Below, piece after piece: positions 22,291 to 33,537 of a DNA stretch of 64,000 nucleotides. A program made the translations under genes and the position numbers. Every line of letters begins with the position of its first letter. The first letter of the stretch is position 1. The notes beneath the pieces were generated by a model. It saw only the letters and a list, made by a program, of their open reading frames with translations, was not told the DNA's origin and ran no database searches. This DNA is from Holothuria scabra (taxonomy: Eukaryota; Echinodermata; Holothuroidea; Aspidochirotida; Holothuriidae): the NCBI GenBank assembly GCA_037179385.1, contig CM074195.1, positions 25,261,436-25,325,435 of the forward strand, given 5' to 3'.

Positions 22291-23381
22291 CTTTTCCGCC
22301 CAGGAATTCCACACAATACACAACTTTGTGAGAAAAAAATTATACATGTAATCTGAAAGGTTTTATCTTCCTGCTAAAAGTAAATGGAAATTTGTCCTTA
22401 ATATGTCAAGATAAAAAAATATTTCATAGCTGACCCTTCAAACACAGGGCTGGAAAAATGGGTCCCCCTCAAGGACTGTGTCAAATGTCCTTGAAGCAAA
22501 GTTTTACTCAAAGGCCTATGTGGAATCTGTTCTAGTTAAGTTGTTCTCACAGTGACTGAGTGAGTGCTACTGACTTAGACTTGCTTTAACAGGTATACGG
22601 TTCTGAAGGCAGGAATAACATATGCAAGCAACTATATCAAAAGTATATGCATGGTGACTGCACAGAGTGTAGTAGTTTTGGTCTGAGGAAAGAATGCCAG
22701 TCGGTAGCGTAGAAATAGCCACTACACAAGCTTGTGCTGCACTGAAAAGTTTCAATAGCAGGAAGCTATAAATGACTGTTTAACTTTGGGAATGAATCAT
22801 CCTGTTTGGAGGATTATTTTTGAATCACTTCCTTAGAAGACTCATGTGAGGCCACTGTACTTTGGGAGCTGTGTTGGGGGGTAACTGGGAGGGGAAAGGT
22901 TCTGACTGTTGGGACAAATTCCCCCCTTTTCCCCACTGGCTGGAAACATACTGAATACATTTCCCGAAATATTGATTTCTGAGAAATAGGAACCAGTGAA
23001 CCAATGCCAACCACTCAAATAGTTCAAAGCTGGGAACATTGAACTGTGGAAATACTTAACCCTGGGAACTTTGAGTAGACCTCATTTCATTGAACTTGAA
23101 TAGTTACCACTTCTATTTGACAACCATGTCAAAGACTTGATTCAACAATAGCTTAAATGTTCACATTCAAGTGGACTCAGATGTTACAAATTACTTCCCA
23201 TGTTCTAATGATCTGTTAAAGTAGAAATAGATACTTCTATTGTGGCAGTTGTTGGTGGGTTTGATTGATAAGTGTTCCTAAGAGTGCATGTTGTATGAGC
23301 GCAAGCAAATTTGACTTCATGTACAACTTTTTACTTTGCATCAAATAATACACCTAGTGACACACAATACATCTTTTTCAG

Positions 23382-23545
23382 GTTTTAGCTGATGGAGAGA
23401 TCTTTGATGGCTTGTCATTCTTACGTAAAGACAACACTGGCTATGAAACAGCTGCTGATTGGTTCTGAGGGCACACTGGGGATGATAACAGCTGTGTGTA
23501 TTCTTTGTCCACCAAAGCCAAAGTCGGTCAACCTGGCACTTCTAG
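23382..23545 (+). pseudogene. D2HGDH: D-2-hydroxyglutarate dehydrogenase, coding exon 4 with frameshift
   Basis: Starts in phase 0 with [21 protein letters not shown], a close family match. The expected next block is the conserved DLKQ tetrad, but only seven bases (GAAACAG) stand where twelve are expected. The frame is lost there and TGA follows at 23466-23468. In the other frame the family match resumes at once: [20 protein letters not shown], then [11 protein letters not shown]. The exon is 164 bases; 169 would restore the frame and give the phase-1 donor (G|GTAAGA at 23546) that fits exon 5. So the event is a 5-base loss, either a true mutation or an assembly error. Acceptor TTTTTCAG ends at 23381. 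Confidence 0.88.
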
Positions 23546-25761
23546 GTAAGATATTAAAATGATGTTTTATAGGCATTTACAAACTTTTATCTTGTAAGTT
23601 TAGGTAACTTAGTATTAAACTGTTGGTTGCGATGAAAGGTAAGTAGTATTAAGCTTCCCTTTCCTGGATAAGTTGTTATTGACCATAATCAGAGAATGAA
23701 AGAAACCTGAAAAGGTGATCATTGAAAGTTAATTATCACCATTTTATTTATTGTCGTGACGTCATATTTGGTGGTCGTAAATGAGATTCCCTAGAAAGTT
23801 GGCAGGCTATTGTATACCGTAGTTATGCCATGTAACTTAGTTGTTGGAAATGCCGACTGTTCAGAAGTGAAGCCGTTGAAAGACCCATAGTATTATTAAT
23901 AGTAGCGAAAGTAAGATTTTTGATGTTTGAGTGTAGTAGTTGAAACGCAAACACAATAGCCTGCTTACAGCAGGCTAATCAGCATCAAGCTTTTTCATGA
24001 GCTCTCAACGTGAATGTTTGAAATCCATTAAGTTATTAATAAGATTAAAGGGAAAGTGTAAACAGAAAGGATCATTTCATTTGTGAAAGAGGAAGTAAAT
24101 CCCACAATTTGGTGAAAGTTCCATTCAAATCAAACATGAATTTCTCAAGCTTTCAGCAATTGAAGCTATTGCATTTGTGTTAGATTTGTGTTCAAATCTT
24201 AATGGTGGAAGAGGTTATATTACTTCGTGAAATGAGTACATTTCTGTAGGGAATTGGGAGCCTTCTCCCCAGGATATCATTAGAAAGCCGTGAGTAGGTT
24301 ATCTTGGTTTAATCTGTGTCTCCACTCATGTGATAATTGATATGTTTTCTTTGTTTGCCAATTAGCATCAAATTTCTACCTGTTAATTGAAGAACACATT
24401 CCGTTGACCTATGCTACTACGCAAAAGATTCCTCTGCCATGTTACGGTTTGGAAAAGACTGTTAAGGAAGTCAGGCAACAATTGCCTAATTGTCCATGTC
24501 CAAGATTGTCTATTTGTAGGGTTAAGTTAGGTGTTTGACATGGAGGAGGCTACCTTTCAGCCTCTACCAAGATGTTCACCATATGTGATGTTGACAAGGA
24601 ATGCTTTGCTTCTTGATGATTTTTCAGTCAGTTGTGTTGATTTTGAAGTTAATAGAGATAAGGGGAATGCAGCATTTGAAAAGTTCTCATGCATTATCAG
24701 TCACATTCTCATAAGGTTGTGTTGTTGAGGTGAAAATTGGTTGTAAAAGTTCAAAGAAAAACAAATGACAGTTCGTTAATGGGTGGATATGGCATCATAT
24801 GTCTTTGTTTTAAGTTCACTTTTTCTTAAAAATGTGATAAATTTACCTGCTCCTATCTTGAGAACCACACATCAGAGTTTGATGTGAATTTCACCAAAAT
24901 GCTTAGAATGAGTACGTCTATAACATATATAACTCTATTTGACCTTGAACCCTTCTCTTTAATTGTGTAAACTTCAAAAGGGTGATAGCATACTGTAGTT
25001 CAGAGATGTTATCAGATCCTTTTCTCTCAAGTTGAAGAAGCGGGTGTTATGGCAGTGACCAAACCCCAGGATTTTGGCTACACATCTCCCCTCTCTCATT
25101 GCTTCAACATACAAGACTTGTGGAAGTATTGCTCTCTTTATAGACGTACCTTGCAGTGTTGAAATGTGGTCACATAAAAGAAGAGCGCAAACTTACATTT
25201 AGTTGCGGTTTATGGAGGAACTAAACCTACAGCAGACATACACTATTTGGACTTGAAGAGGAACTACTTAAAATTGTAGTCGGGGATGAATTTGTTCCCA
25301 AAGCAAACTAGATGCCAGATTTATAGGAAGTAGGATGTGTTGATGAGAACGGATTTGTTTATCTTGGCTTTTGATTTACTGTTCTCTTGCTTGACCTAGA
25401 AAGATTTGATCATGAGTCACTTATGTTAGCCTACTGGATATTTGAATTGAGTTGAGTTTTTTGGATTATTATGCCTTAACTCACAGCCTTCTGTTTTAAA
25501 CCCCGTTATTTCGGTATTTGAAAGTGAAAGGTCAGTTACAATTTATTAGGAAACCACATCACAAAAGCATGACCTTGAACAATCTATTCAGCAATGACAT
25601 CACAAATGACCTTAAACGGGAAATTTTTCATGAAGTTGGAGAGAGTCAAATCCATGTGGGAACAATGTAAGGCCTGGAAGTTTTGTCTGGTTGCCCATAT
25701 TCAGCAAAAGTGCTTTACAGTTTTTGAATGCTTAATTATTCCAAGCACCCTAAGTAATGAC

Positions 25762-25830
25762 TACCTGGTCAAGTGGTTGTAGTGTCGGACTTGCAGTCGG
25801 ATAGTTTTACGTGTGAAATCAAATCACTGT
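25762..25830 (+). mobile_element. tRNA-like SINE head fragment
   Basis: GGTCAAGTGGTTGTAGTGTC, then GACTTGCAGTCGGATAG, similar to the head at 26388. The body is absent. Confidence 0.45.
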
Positions 25831-26387
25831 CAGTACAGTACGTGCTATGTAATATTAGCTTCAGTACTCTGCTTTTTTTTTGAAGAAGCTGTCAATCAAA
25901 GAGTTGTGCCAAGTGAGAAATTTCTATGGAGTACAAAAATTTAACTTTGAGGTTAAAGGATTAGCCCTTTTATATTCACAATAAAGTCAGTTACAATACA
26001 CAAGATGAAAAGTTGAAAAACGTTAAAGTGAAAGCAACATGAGATAAACTTATGTTTTATTGTTCCCTTAGGAAAATTATGTATCTATGCTTTAACTTTG
26101 AAACAGTATTTTATAGTTCATTCTCTCATATGAGTATGGATCAGATGTGTTAACAAAAGGCTTTAATTAAAGCAAGCAATACACCTTTCTGCTGTATTGC
26201 TGTGGGAACACTATTATAATTTGCGTTGATGGTAATACATTTTATGCACTAAGGTCATGCTGATGTCATTTTAAAAGTGAACAATGATGAACACTTAACT
26301 ACTTGAGCAACAAGGCTGCATACCTTATACCTCAAAGGGGAGGGGGGAACCCACCTATTCCCTCCTGTTAAACCCCTTTCGCGAACC

Positions 26388-26530
26388 GACTGAATTGTCA
26401 AGTGGTTAGAGCATCAGACTTGCAGTCGGGAAGGCTAGAGTTTGACTCCTGACCGAGTTTAGCCCCATTGATTCCACCTATTTAGGCATGTCATTGTGTC
26501 CCATACGAGAGACCAGTTGACCATCTGCTA
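26388..26530 (+). mobile_element. tRNA-derived SINE
   Basis: CTGAATTGTCAAGTGGTTAG, AGCATCAGACTTGCAGTCGG, then AGTTTGACTCCTGACCGAG (B-box-like). The reverse complement of the sequence split by the hAT element at 34243/36662 matches it closely, so both belong to one family. Confidence 0.65.
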
Positions 26531-26595
26531 GCCTACATGTTTTGTTCTCTGAGATGACAATTGTGTCAAGTATGTAATATTGTCTTTTTCTTCAG

Positions 26596-26779
26596 GTGCA
26601 AGTAACTCAGCCATGTCAGTCCTCTCCAAGGTGAGACCTTACCAGTCTGTGTTGTTGTGGAAACATCCCGCTCCAGTGAAGACCATGATAAACTAAAGAT
26701 GTCATCTTTTCTGGAGGAAGTCATGGATAAAGGATATGTTAAAGATGGTACCATTGTTAGTGACACCACAAAATTTCAG
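26596..26779 (+). pseudogene. D2HGDH: D-2-hydroxyglutarate dehydrogenase, coding exon 5 with internal loss
   Basis: The start fits exon 4 in phase (G|GT) and reads GASNSAMSVLSK, in place of the family's GCxxFxxVLxTF segment. Immediately after, in another frame, comes PLQGETLPVCVVVETSRSSE, then DHDKLKMSSFLEEVMDKGYV and KDGTIVSDTTKFQ, which matches the family segment beginning PVQESPFYVLIETS. In known D2HGDH about 45 residues lie between these two parts, including the GEILSAFEF block of the C-terminal oxidase domain. Here they are missing and the frame changes. Acceptor TTCTTCAG ends at 26595 and donor is CAG|GTGTGT at 26780. Either this copy is a pseudogene or the assembly has dropped sequence. 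Confidence 0.82.
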
Positions 26780-27049
26780 GTGTGTGCACTCACTGTTTGT
26801 AGAGCTTAACATATGGGTAAAAAAGTTCCCGTGCTAAGGAATTAAGAGGGTGGTGGGTGGTATTTTATGTTGTTACCCAGTTCTTTATACAATCGGACTT
26901 TATTCATGTGCATAGAAGATATGGAGAGAATATGGGAAATTGAATCCTGCAGAAACTTTGCAGGACTTATGAATTGAGTGTGGCACACTATAATGCATAC
27001 AGTTTGTGTACTGTCATACTTTGAAGGATAAACAATCTTTTTCTCTTCT
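26780..27049. other. Intron-like sequence after D2HGDH exon 5
   Basis: Nothing recognised before the DIRS element begins. Confidence 0.5.
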
Positions 27050-27721
27050 ACTTACCTCCCCTATTGCTACTATTGGACAGCCCCATATACAGAGGTGTAA
27101 CTCTGGCAATGAAGAAACCCTCTAGATGGCGCCCTAACTACTTCCTAACCAGCTTGGTATAAATCGCCCTTGCTTCATTGCCAGAGGAATGACTGCACAC
27201 GCATTTTAATTTCTTCTGATTTTGTGTGATATTTTCTCCTTCAACCCTGGCGCCATCGGTTCTCATCACCCTCCATCTTAGCAAGGAAGTCTTCCTACTC
27301 CTATTTATGGAAGTTTGATAGGTATATTTTCGTGTTTCCCGGGTTTTCCCTTAGTCAAAATTTCGCGGGGTTACGACTAGTCTGTTTTCAGACTAGATTA
27401 GTTAGGCCTTCTTGCCAAACGTTAGGTTGTTTTGTTGACTGTTGGCTTAAGGTTTTCCTTGTATGGGTTATTCTTCCCCGGGTCTTAGCGCTTTTCGGGT
27501 TTACCGGTGGGGTTCCGGCCCTTCGCTTTTCTTCCTCTCTCTACCTCTCCGTTTGGGTTGGTTTTCCTTTTGGTGGTCAGTTTTTAGGCTGTTGAGGCAT
27601 TGGGATTGGGTCTTGGCTCTACCTTTTTGTGTTACATTCTCTGGGAGTGTGTTCTTTGTCTTGCATTTCTAACTCGGAGAGTAGGCCTAGAGTGTTATTC
27701 AGGCCTTTTTTCTCGTTCCTT

Positions 27722-28060
27722 TTCAGGCTCGCTAGTCTTGTTGCTTGCGCTGTTGGGGCATGCTTTATTCCTTTCAGGTTCACTAGTTTGTGCTAGCGTT
27801 GTGTTGTTCCAGGGGTCCCTGCCTGGTTCCCAGAGGTTTTCTCGATTCCTTTTTTGTTTTTGTTCGGCTTTATTCAGGCCTTTGTTCTGGTTCCCTTTCA
27901 GGTTCTCTAGTCTTGTGGCTAGCGCTGTTGGGGCATGCTTTATTCCTTTCAGGTTCGCTAGTTTGTGCTAGGGATTTGTTGTTCTAGGGATCCCTGCCTT
28001 TTTCCCAGAGGTTTTCTCGATTCCTTTTTTGTTCTGCTTGGGTCCTTCTCTGGTACCTTG
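27722..28060. repeat. 175-bp tandem duplication in the DIRS 5' region
   Basis: TGTTGGGGCATGCTTTATTC recurs at 27751 and 27926, and the sequence around it (CTAGTCTTG to TTTTCTCGATTCCTTTTTTG) is nearly the same in both. The following 28050-28310 holds diverged repeats of TTCCTG..GGTTCCCAGAGG type. This GT-rich zone yields several open frames with no domain. Confidence 0.8.
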
Positions 28061-28818
28061 GCTCCCTAGGTTCCTGATGGTTCCCAGAGGCTTCCTTGGT
28101 TCCCAGTCGGTTGGCATGGGGTCCCTGTCCTGTACCTTAGTTCCCTGGGTTCCTGCTGGTTCCCAGAGGACTCCTCGGTTCCTGGTTTCCTGCTTTGGTC
28201 CCAATGTTCTCTGTTCCTGTGTCGGCTCGGGTCCCATTGGTGTGCCTTGGTTCCCTGGGTCCTGGTCGGTTCCCAGTGGCTTTCTTGGTTCCCTGGGTGC
28301 TCGTGCTGGGCCGGTTGGTACCTATCCGCCCAGTCCGTCACAGTCGCTTTCACAGATCTACTGGTTCCGAGGCTACTCCAATCTCCGGTTCCCAGCTCTC
28401 TGTTTTTGGTCCTTTTGCGGGGATTCTCGCTCTAGTGACACCTGGAACTCCTTGATACTCAAGCTCTGAGTCCAGAGGTTTCAATTTGTCCTGCCGTCCA
28501 AAAACATCCTGTCTTCAGAAGAAACACAGAAAGATCTCCCAGGCACCGACCAGAGAAGCGTTTTTCGAACTCCCATCTCCTGCTCAATTCTATTTTGGAG
28601 CGTTTGGCGACCATCGGTAAGCCTTTACAAGCTGCTGGCCCTCAGGTTGTGGATGCTCAGTCTTCAGTATTGGTTTCGAACATGAATCAGAGTCAACCTC
28701 AAGATCAATTCCAGGAACTTTCTCAGAAGCCTTTTTCAGGATGACTCAGTACACAAGGCCTCCCTTTCTGGGGATGATGTTACTGATGTTACTGATAGCT
28801 AGAATGGGTTCCAATTAG

Positions 28819-29172
28819 ATGTCTGCCCAGGACCCAGCTCCAGTCCTTCAACACCAATCTGGGTCATCAGATGATGAGAGCAAACTGCCACTGGGTACAG
28901 ATGTTACCTCTAAAGCTTTCCAGTCAGCAGTAGAGGTTGTTTTGGGTTTTGAAGACCAAGTTACGGACCTGGCCCCATCAAAGAAAAAGTCGAAGTTGAG
29001 CCTTGATAAGCCATCAAAACCTCCTTTGGTCCTGATGCATGTAGACGTGGAATGCTCAGAAAGGTACAGAGCAGTTGCCGAACTTAGGAAATGGTCAGCC
29101 TTCCCTGCAGAAACGGCTTCAGCCTTCAGGGTCGACGAGTCAGAGAGGAAGAAGTTTTTTGTTCACTTTTAA
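28819..29172 (+). CDS. Possible gag-like ORF of the DIRS element
   Basis: A 117-residue frame rich in Ser, Asp, Glu and Lys (KKKSKLSLDKPSK near the middle, then YRAVAELRKWSAFPAETASA). Its place between the 5' region and the reverse transcriptase, and its low-complexity acidic start, fit a DIRS ORF1. I see no named domain. Further pieces in other frames to about 29560 (FNSLGWPSEAVKKKFQEFPL) may be its continuation. Confidence 0.4.
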   Translation: MSAQDPAPVLQHQSGSSDDESKLPLGTDVTSKAFQSAVEVVLGFEDQVTDLAPSKKKSKLSLDKPSKPPLVLMHVDVECSERYRAVAELRKWSAFPAETASAFRVDESERKKFFVHF

Positions 29173-29689
29173 TTCCTGCTGATGCGAAGAAAAGCTTATC
29201 TCATCAAGGGCTATGGAACAAAAGGGGAAATTTTCTGTCAAAGATAAAGGGGACTTGAGTATGAGTTAGCCAAGATTGACTCTGCTGCCTGCATGACACT
29301 GACGTTTTCGCCTGGGTTACTTCTTCTGGTACAGATCGTAAAGTTACCCTTCCAGCAACACGAGGGCAGGTTCATTTCCAGAAAAGACATGGGCATTCTG
29401 GGGAATTTTCTTGGTCCGACGTCTCGCCTGATTTTTGACAAAATGGAGCGGATTTCTGTACCTGCTACTTCCCAGACACGCTCGTTAGTTTTTAACTCTC
29501 TTGGTTGGCCATCTGAGGCAGTCAAGAAGAAGTTTCAGGAGTTTCCCCTGACGGCTCTGATCTCTTTAACAGCAGTTAAAAACCATTCTCCGGTCGGATG
29601 TTTCAGGTCCTCCAATTCCTCGTACACTCACCGTCGTGGTTCTTGGAGACAGTCTTTATCAAGCCGGGGCTTCCCGGCCCGACACATGG

Positions 29690-30110
29690 AGACCTTATCT
29701 CCACATTTCAATGCATCCAGATCCTCAGCGCTTCCTGGTTTTCAACTACGACAACGCTGACTTCAGTCTTCAGGTCTCCCTTTTTGACCTTTCCACGACC
29801 CCATGGATCTTCACAAGAGTTACGAGAGCAGTGTCGTCCTTCCTCAGGCGTTGCAGGATATCAGTTTACGCCTACCTGGACCGGAGGATTGGGTGATTAT
29901 TGCCAGGTCTTATCAGGAGGCAGTCAGGGACACCAAGTACTTGATGGTTCTCCTTCATTGGTTGGGTTGGATCATCAAACATGACAAATCTGCGACCACC
30001 CCGTCTCAGAATTTGATCTGTCTAGGAGCTCAAGTAGACCTTCGCGAGGGCACAGTTCTCCCATCCGAAGAGAGAATAAGGGCCATCGCAGTTGTAGCCG
30101 AACCATCCTA
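29690..30110 (+). pseudogene. DIRS reverse transcriptase remnant
   Basis: HISMHPDPQRFLVFNY, then FDLSTTPWIFTRVTRAVSSF and RISVYAYLD, match the palm of DIRS-type polymerases. The catalytic YLDD box is broken: after YLD the frame shifts, and DWVIIARSYQEAVRDTKYL and ICLGAQVDL follow in another frame. The enzyme cannot be active from this copy. It synthesises DNA from the element RNA in the active relatives. Confidence 0.75.
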
Positions 30111-30540
30111 AGCAAACAAGTGGGTCAGGCCGCTCACTGGCTGAGGTTTCTGGGCTATTTAGCCAGCCTGTGGTTCCTCTCTTTCGCTTCCGAATGAGGT
30201 CCATCCAATTCCACATTCTCCAACAATATCGCCGGTCCCAGGACCAACTGACCAAGCACATCAAGCTCACGCAGGTTGTCAGACCTCACGTTTCATGGTG
30301 GATGTCTCAACGCAATCTTCTGATGGGGGTGCCCTTCCAAGACTCAGTAAGTGCGATGTCAATTCACAACGGACGTGCCCCGCGTGGGTTATGGGCTTCA
30401 TGGGGGACCACGATCTCAAGTGGTTGCCCCAGGAATCTCTGCTCCACATCGACATCTTGGAGATGGAAGCGGTGAAGAAACTGAGAATGAATCCTCGGAT
30501 ACGCCTTTCCCCCGTGGAACCTCGTCCACCGAGTTCTGAA
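30111..30540 (+). pseudogene. DIRS RNase H / connection region remnant
   Basis: AHWLRFLGYLASLWFLSFAS, LTKHIKLTQVVRPHVSWWMS and a VDVSTQSSDGGAL-like segment (the TDAS block of RNase H) appear in changing frames, followed by DILEMEAVKKLRM near 30455-30490. This is the usual order after the polymerase in DIRS elements. Confidence 0.55.
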
Positions 30541-31203
30541 CAAACTGAGGGGCTCTCAAGCATCAATCATTCTCATAGCTCCGTTCTGGCCAAACCAGGT
30601 GTGGTTCCCTCTGCTGTTGCAGCTCCTTTTCGACCTTCCGTACAAATTCCCGCTCAGGTCCACTCTCGTATCACAACTCCAAGGCAGGCTCCTCCACCCA
30701 AACGTCGGAATAGACTCCAGATACGGGACTTTCAAGTTTTATGATTCCAGACTGCGGGAAATTAGGAACTCGACGCTGGAAAATGGTTTCAATCCCTTGA
30801 GAAGCATCTTTAGACCAGTTTGCCAACTTCCTTATGACACTCTTCAAAAAGGGAAAACAGGTTTGAGCGATCCACAACTACAGGGCAGCCTTGGCTTCCG
30901 CACACTGAGGATTTACAGATGGGTCTACAATCAGCAATAAAGACACCCTTATCACCTCCTGAGGGGATCTTCCACTTCAGACCACCTGCTACACGCCTGC
31001 CACCTTCTTGGTATATCAACGCCGTTTTTGAGGCCTTGTCTCACCATCCAAACGAGCCTCTGTCTAGTGCCTTTTGAGGTCCTCACTAAAGAGGACCCTA
31101 TTTTGGTAGAAGCGGCCTCTGGCAGAAGGAGAAATTGCTCTGAGAGTGAAAGGTCCCTCCGTTTTCCAGCGGGAGCCTCACGCTTGTACAAGATCCCCCA
31201 TTT

Positions 31204-31735
31204 TTGGCTAAAAACCAGTTCATCAGTTTCACTCCGAAGGAGACTTTTCTGCTGTCTATGTCACAGATTTCCTCGATTCCGGAGGATCGGCTAGTCTGCT
31301 CGGTTAGCGCACTCAGGAAATCTATCGATCGAACACGACCTTCCAGACTGGACAACCAATTCTTCATCCTGACTGGTGTTTCGAACACCCCAGCGTCTAA
31401 GGACCCTATATCAAGATGGATCGCGTCACTCAGGGGTCCTCTTAAAGGACATTATCAAGACTGTGGCATGGAAGACGCCAACCTCATTTGTGGCACACTT
31501 ACACAATCTGGGCCCAAGGATTCTTTACCAGATCTGTCCTTTCCAGAAGACCCGCTCATCTCTCAGAAGACCAGTCTATGTTTCGGTAATCATCAGGTGG
31601 GGTTCCAATCATCCCAACTCAGACACGGTGCTAGTCTGTCCAATAGCCCACCCCCATTCCGAAGCCAGAAGGGCATTACGAAAGCAATATCAAGTCGTCC
31701 ACACGCACACTAATCTTGTTTCAGTCGTCCTCTGA
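31204..31735 (+). pseudogene. DIRS tyrosine recombinase remnant
   Basis: VSALRKSIDRTRPSRLDNQF, then SNTPASKDPISRWIASLRGP match the conserved RTxxxR and SKxxISRWI blocks of DIRS recombinases. In a shifted frame DIIKTVAWKTPTSFVAHLHN corresponds to the last conserved block before the catalytic tyrosine. The frames do not join, so the enzyme is dead. In relatives it inserts the circular DNA copy. Confidence 0.7.
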
Positions 31736-32068
31736 GACACGGTAACGGCCTGAGGCATCTTCACGTACTCTTACCCTTTTAAAAGATTCTGTTTCAGGTG
31801 AGCTTCCCCGTGAGGGTTCGGCGTTTTATACCTTCTGTTTCCAGTTGGTGTGCGTGTCTGGTACTGTATCTCACTAACCTTGTGGCACTGTTTTGGTGTG
31901 GCTTCTCCGTGCTCTCTTTGGTTCCGTCCGCTGTGGGGTTCAATGATGCAAGGGCGACTTATAGCTAGCTGGTTATGAAGTAGGGCGCCACATAGAGGGA
32001 TTTCTTCATTGCCAGGGTTATTGCAGGGTATATGGAGCTGTCCAATAATAGTAATAGGTGAGGTAAGT

Positions 32069-33472
32069 ATGGCTCATAGATTCCCAAACCAGGGATGTTT
32101 TGGGGAATTTATCTACTTTTGGCCTGCAGGCAAAGATAGTAAGGAGCTCCTTAAGGAATTTTTCCGTTATTAAAGGTTTTTTCAGGACAGAAAGTGGTTA
32201 AGAATAGGGATGATAGGTCGATTTTGTCCCCTCACAAAAAACCTGGCTATGCCCCTCGATGTGACATTGATTCAAAATAAACTTTGTTCCAGCTTATCAG
32301 TTTAGTGTGTGAGTTTGTTCACTTAAAGTTCACAAAATAATGGAGAACACTTATTGACTTATTGATTGTGCACAGGCGTTTTGTTCAAAGAACAGTGTTA
32401 CAGTTGAAGCATTTTTATGGAAATAAACATTTATTCATAGAAAACAACCATCAGTCAAGAGTCAATTGAAATCCAATTGAAATTATGCAGTAATTATATC
32501 ATATTGTTTTATGGAAAATGTGTGAGTGTTGTGTGAGTGAATTAATTGTCATTGCTTAATGGGGGACTGAAGTTGGCTGGGAATATGGCTTTCCAGTATT
32601 TCTGGAAACTAAAATGTGCATTTGTAGGTAAAAGAGATAGATTCTTCATGCTTTAATTTTAAAACTGATATATGTTTCAAAATTTTTAAACAAATATAAC
32701 CCATTGGCTGTAAAATATCTTTGAAAATGTATGCTTGCACAAGGGCGGCAGTTTGTTCTCAATGTTTGAGAGATATTGCCTCATTTTCAGAAAAAATACT
32801 GTGTGTGAAAAATCAAAGTCATAGCAATTGTGACAAGTAAACCCTTTTTCATAATGGGTTTAAAATTTATTTAAAGATTGAATGATTTATACAGATCTCA
32901 ACATTATATTACATATTTTTATCTTGTACTTGTAATTTACTTAGGTGAGCATTTAATGTATGAAACGCCAAATTACAAAGAGACTTTACGTATCATACCC
33001 GTGAAATAAGTCAATAGCCAAATTGTTTTACCAGTTTACAACAAATTAATTACAGTGTGCTGTTTTAAGATAGTAATATCAGGATAGAGTCTGAATTATT
33101 TCCTTTAGTTTTGGAAAAGGTTTTGCTTTAAAGTATTCAATTTTGTCCAAGCTCAAAGGTACAAATCTATGTATGAAAAATTGTAAAACCAAATTTTTCC
33201 AAGCTGTAAATAATCAAAAATCAAAAGCAAAAAGATAATATGTATAGTATCAAACTTGACCTGTAATAGGTTTCTCCTGAGCGTTACATCAGGCAAATTT
33301 CATTGTAAGCTCTCTCTAATAAATTAGACAATGTCATGACTTTCCATGCAATATATGTAATACATATTCAGCAAACAAAATATTTTTGGCCTTTTATTTT
33401 TCTTTTTTGTTGAGATTGTCAACTCACTTTTACCTCATACCCCTATATTTTCTTCCTTTTTATTTCCTTTAG
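32069..33472. other. AT-rich intron-like or intergenic sequence
   Basis: No gene, RNA or repeat recognised in 1.4 kb. Confidence 0.5.
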
Positions 33473-33537
33473 AGGACAACTATCCCCATCCCACACAGCC
33501 TGCTGAGACAGATCCAACATCCCTCCAACTATGTACT
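33473..33537 (+). CDS. Candidate orphan exon, 65 bp
   Basis: Bounded by a strong pyrimidine-rich acceptor (TTTTTATTTCCTTTAG, ends 33472) and a good donor (GTAAGT, 33538). Frame 1 reads RTTIPIPHSLLRQIQHPSNY then VL and is open; frame 3 is open too. It does not look like the expected next D2HGDH exon (a WALRER-type segment). It may be an exon of that gene's neighbour or a chance match. Confidence 0.25.

Larger units (their letters stand above)
16883..23381 (+). other. D2HGDH intron 3, 6.5 kb
   Basis: GTAAGT at 16883, AG at 23380-23381. It contains a TATG microsatellite (18061-18151), a 287-bp tandem array (18371-19500), a SINE (21655-21910) and poly-C/poly-G runs near 17290 and 20670. No exon is seen. 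Confidence 0.8.
23546..26595 (+). other. D2HGDH intron 4
   Basis: GTAAGA at 23546, AG at 26594-26595. It holds two tRNA-like SINE pieces (25762-25830 and 26388-26530) and two dispersed-repeat fragments (24040-24200 and 25880-25990). I looked for the missing exon-5 middle (LGEILSAFEF-like) here and did not find it. Confidence 0.7.
27050..32068 (+). mobile_element. DIRS-like tyrosine-recombinase retrotransposon, decayed
   Basis: A 5.0 kb element of higher GC content than its surroundings. Its ends are inverted repeats of about 95-105 bases: left 27050-27153, right 31968-32068. They share ACTTACCTC, CTATTGGACAGC, CTGGCAATGAAGAAA and GGCGCCCTA blocks. Inside, on the + strand, are a possible gag region, a reverse transcriptase with RNase H, and a tyrosine recombinase, the DIRS order. 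DIRS elements integrate by recombinase, so no target duplication is expected, and none is obvious. All frames are broken by shifts and stops. Confidence 0.85.

Noticed and set aside
27332..28469. Several hydrophobic ORFs up to 146 codons
   Set aside because: They come from the GT-rich repeated leader of the DIRS element; no domain, and frames overlap on both strands.
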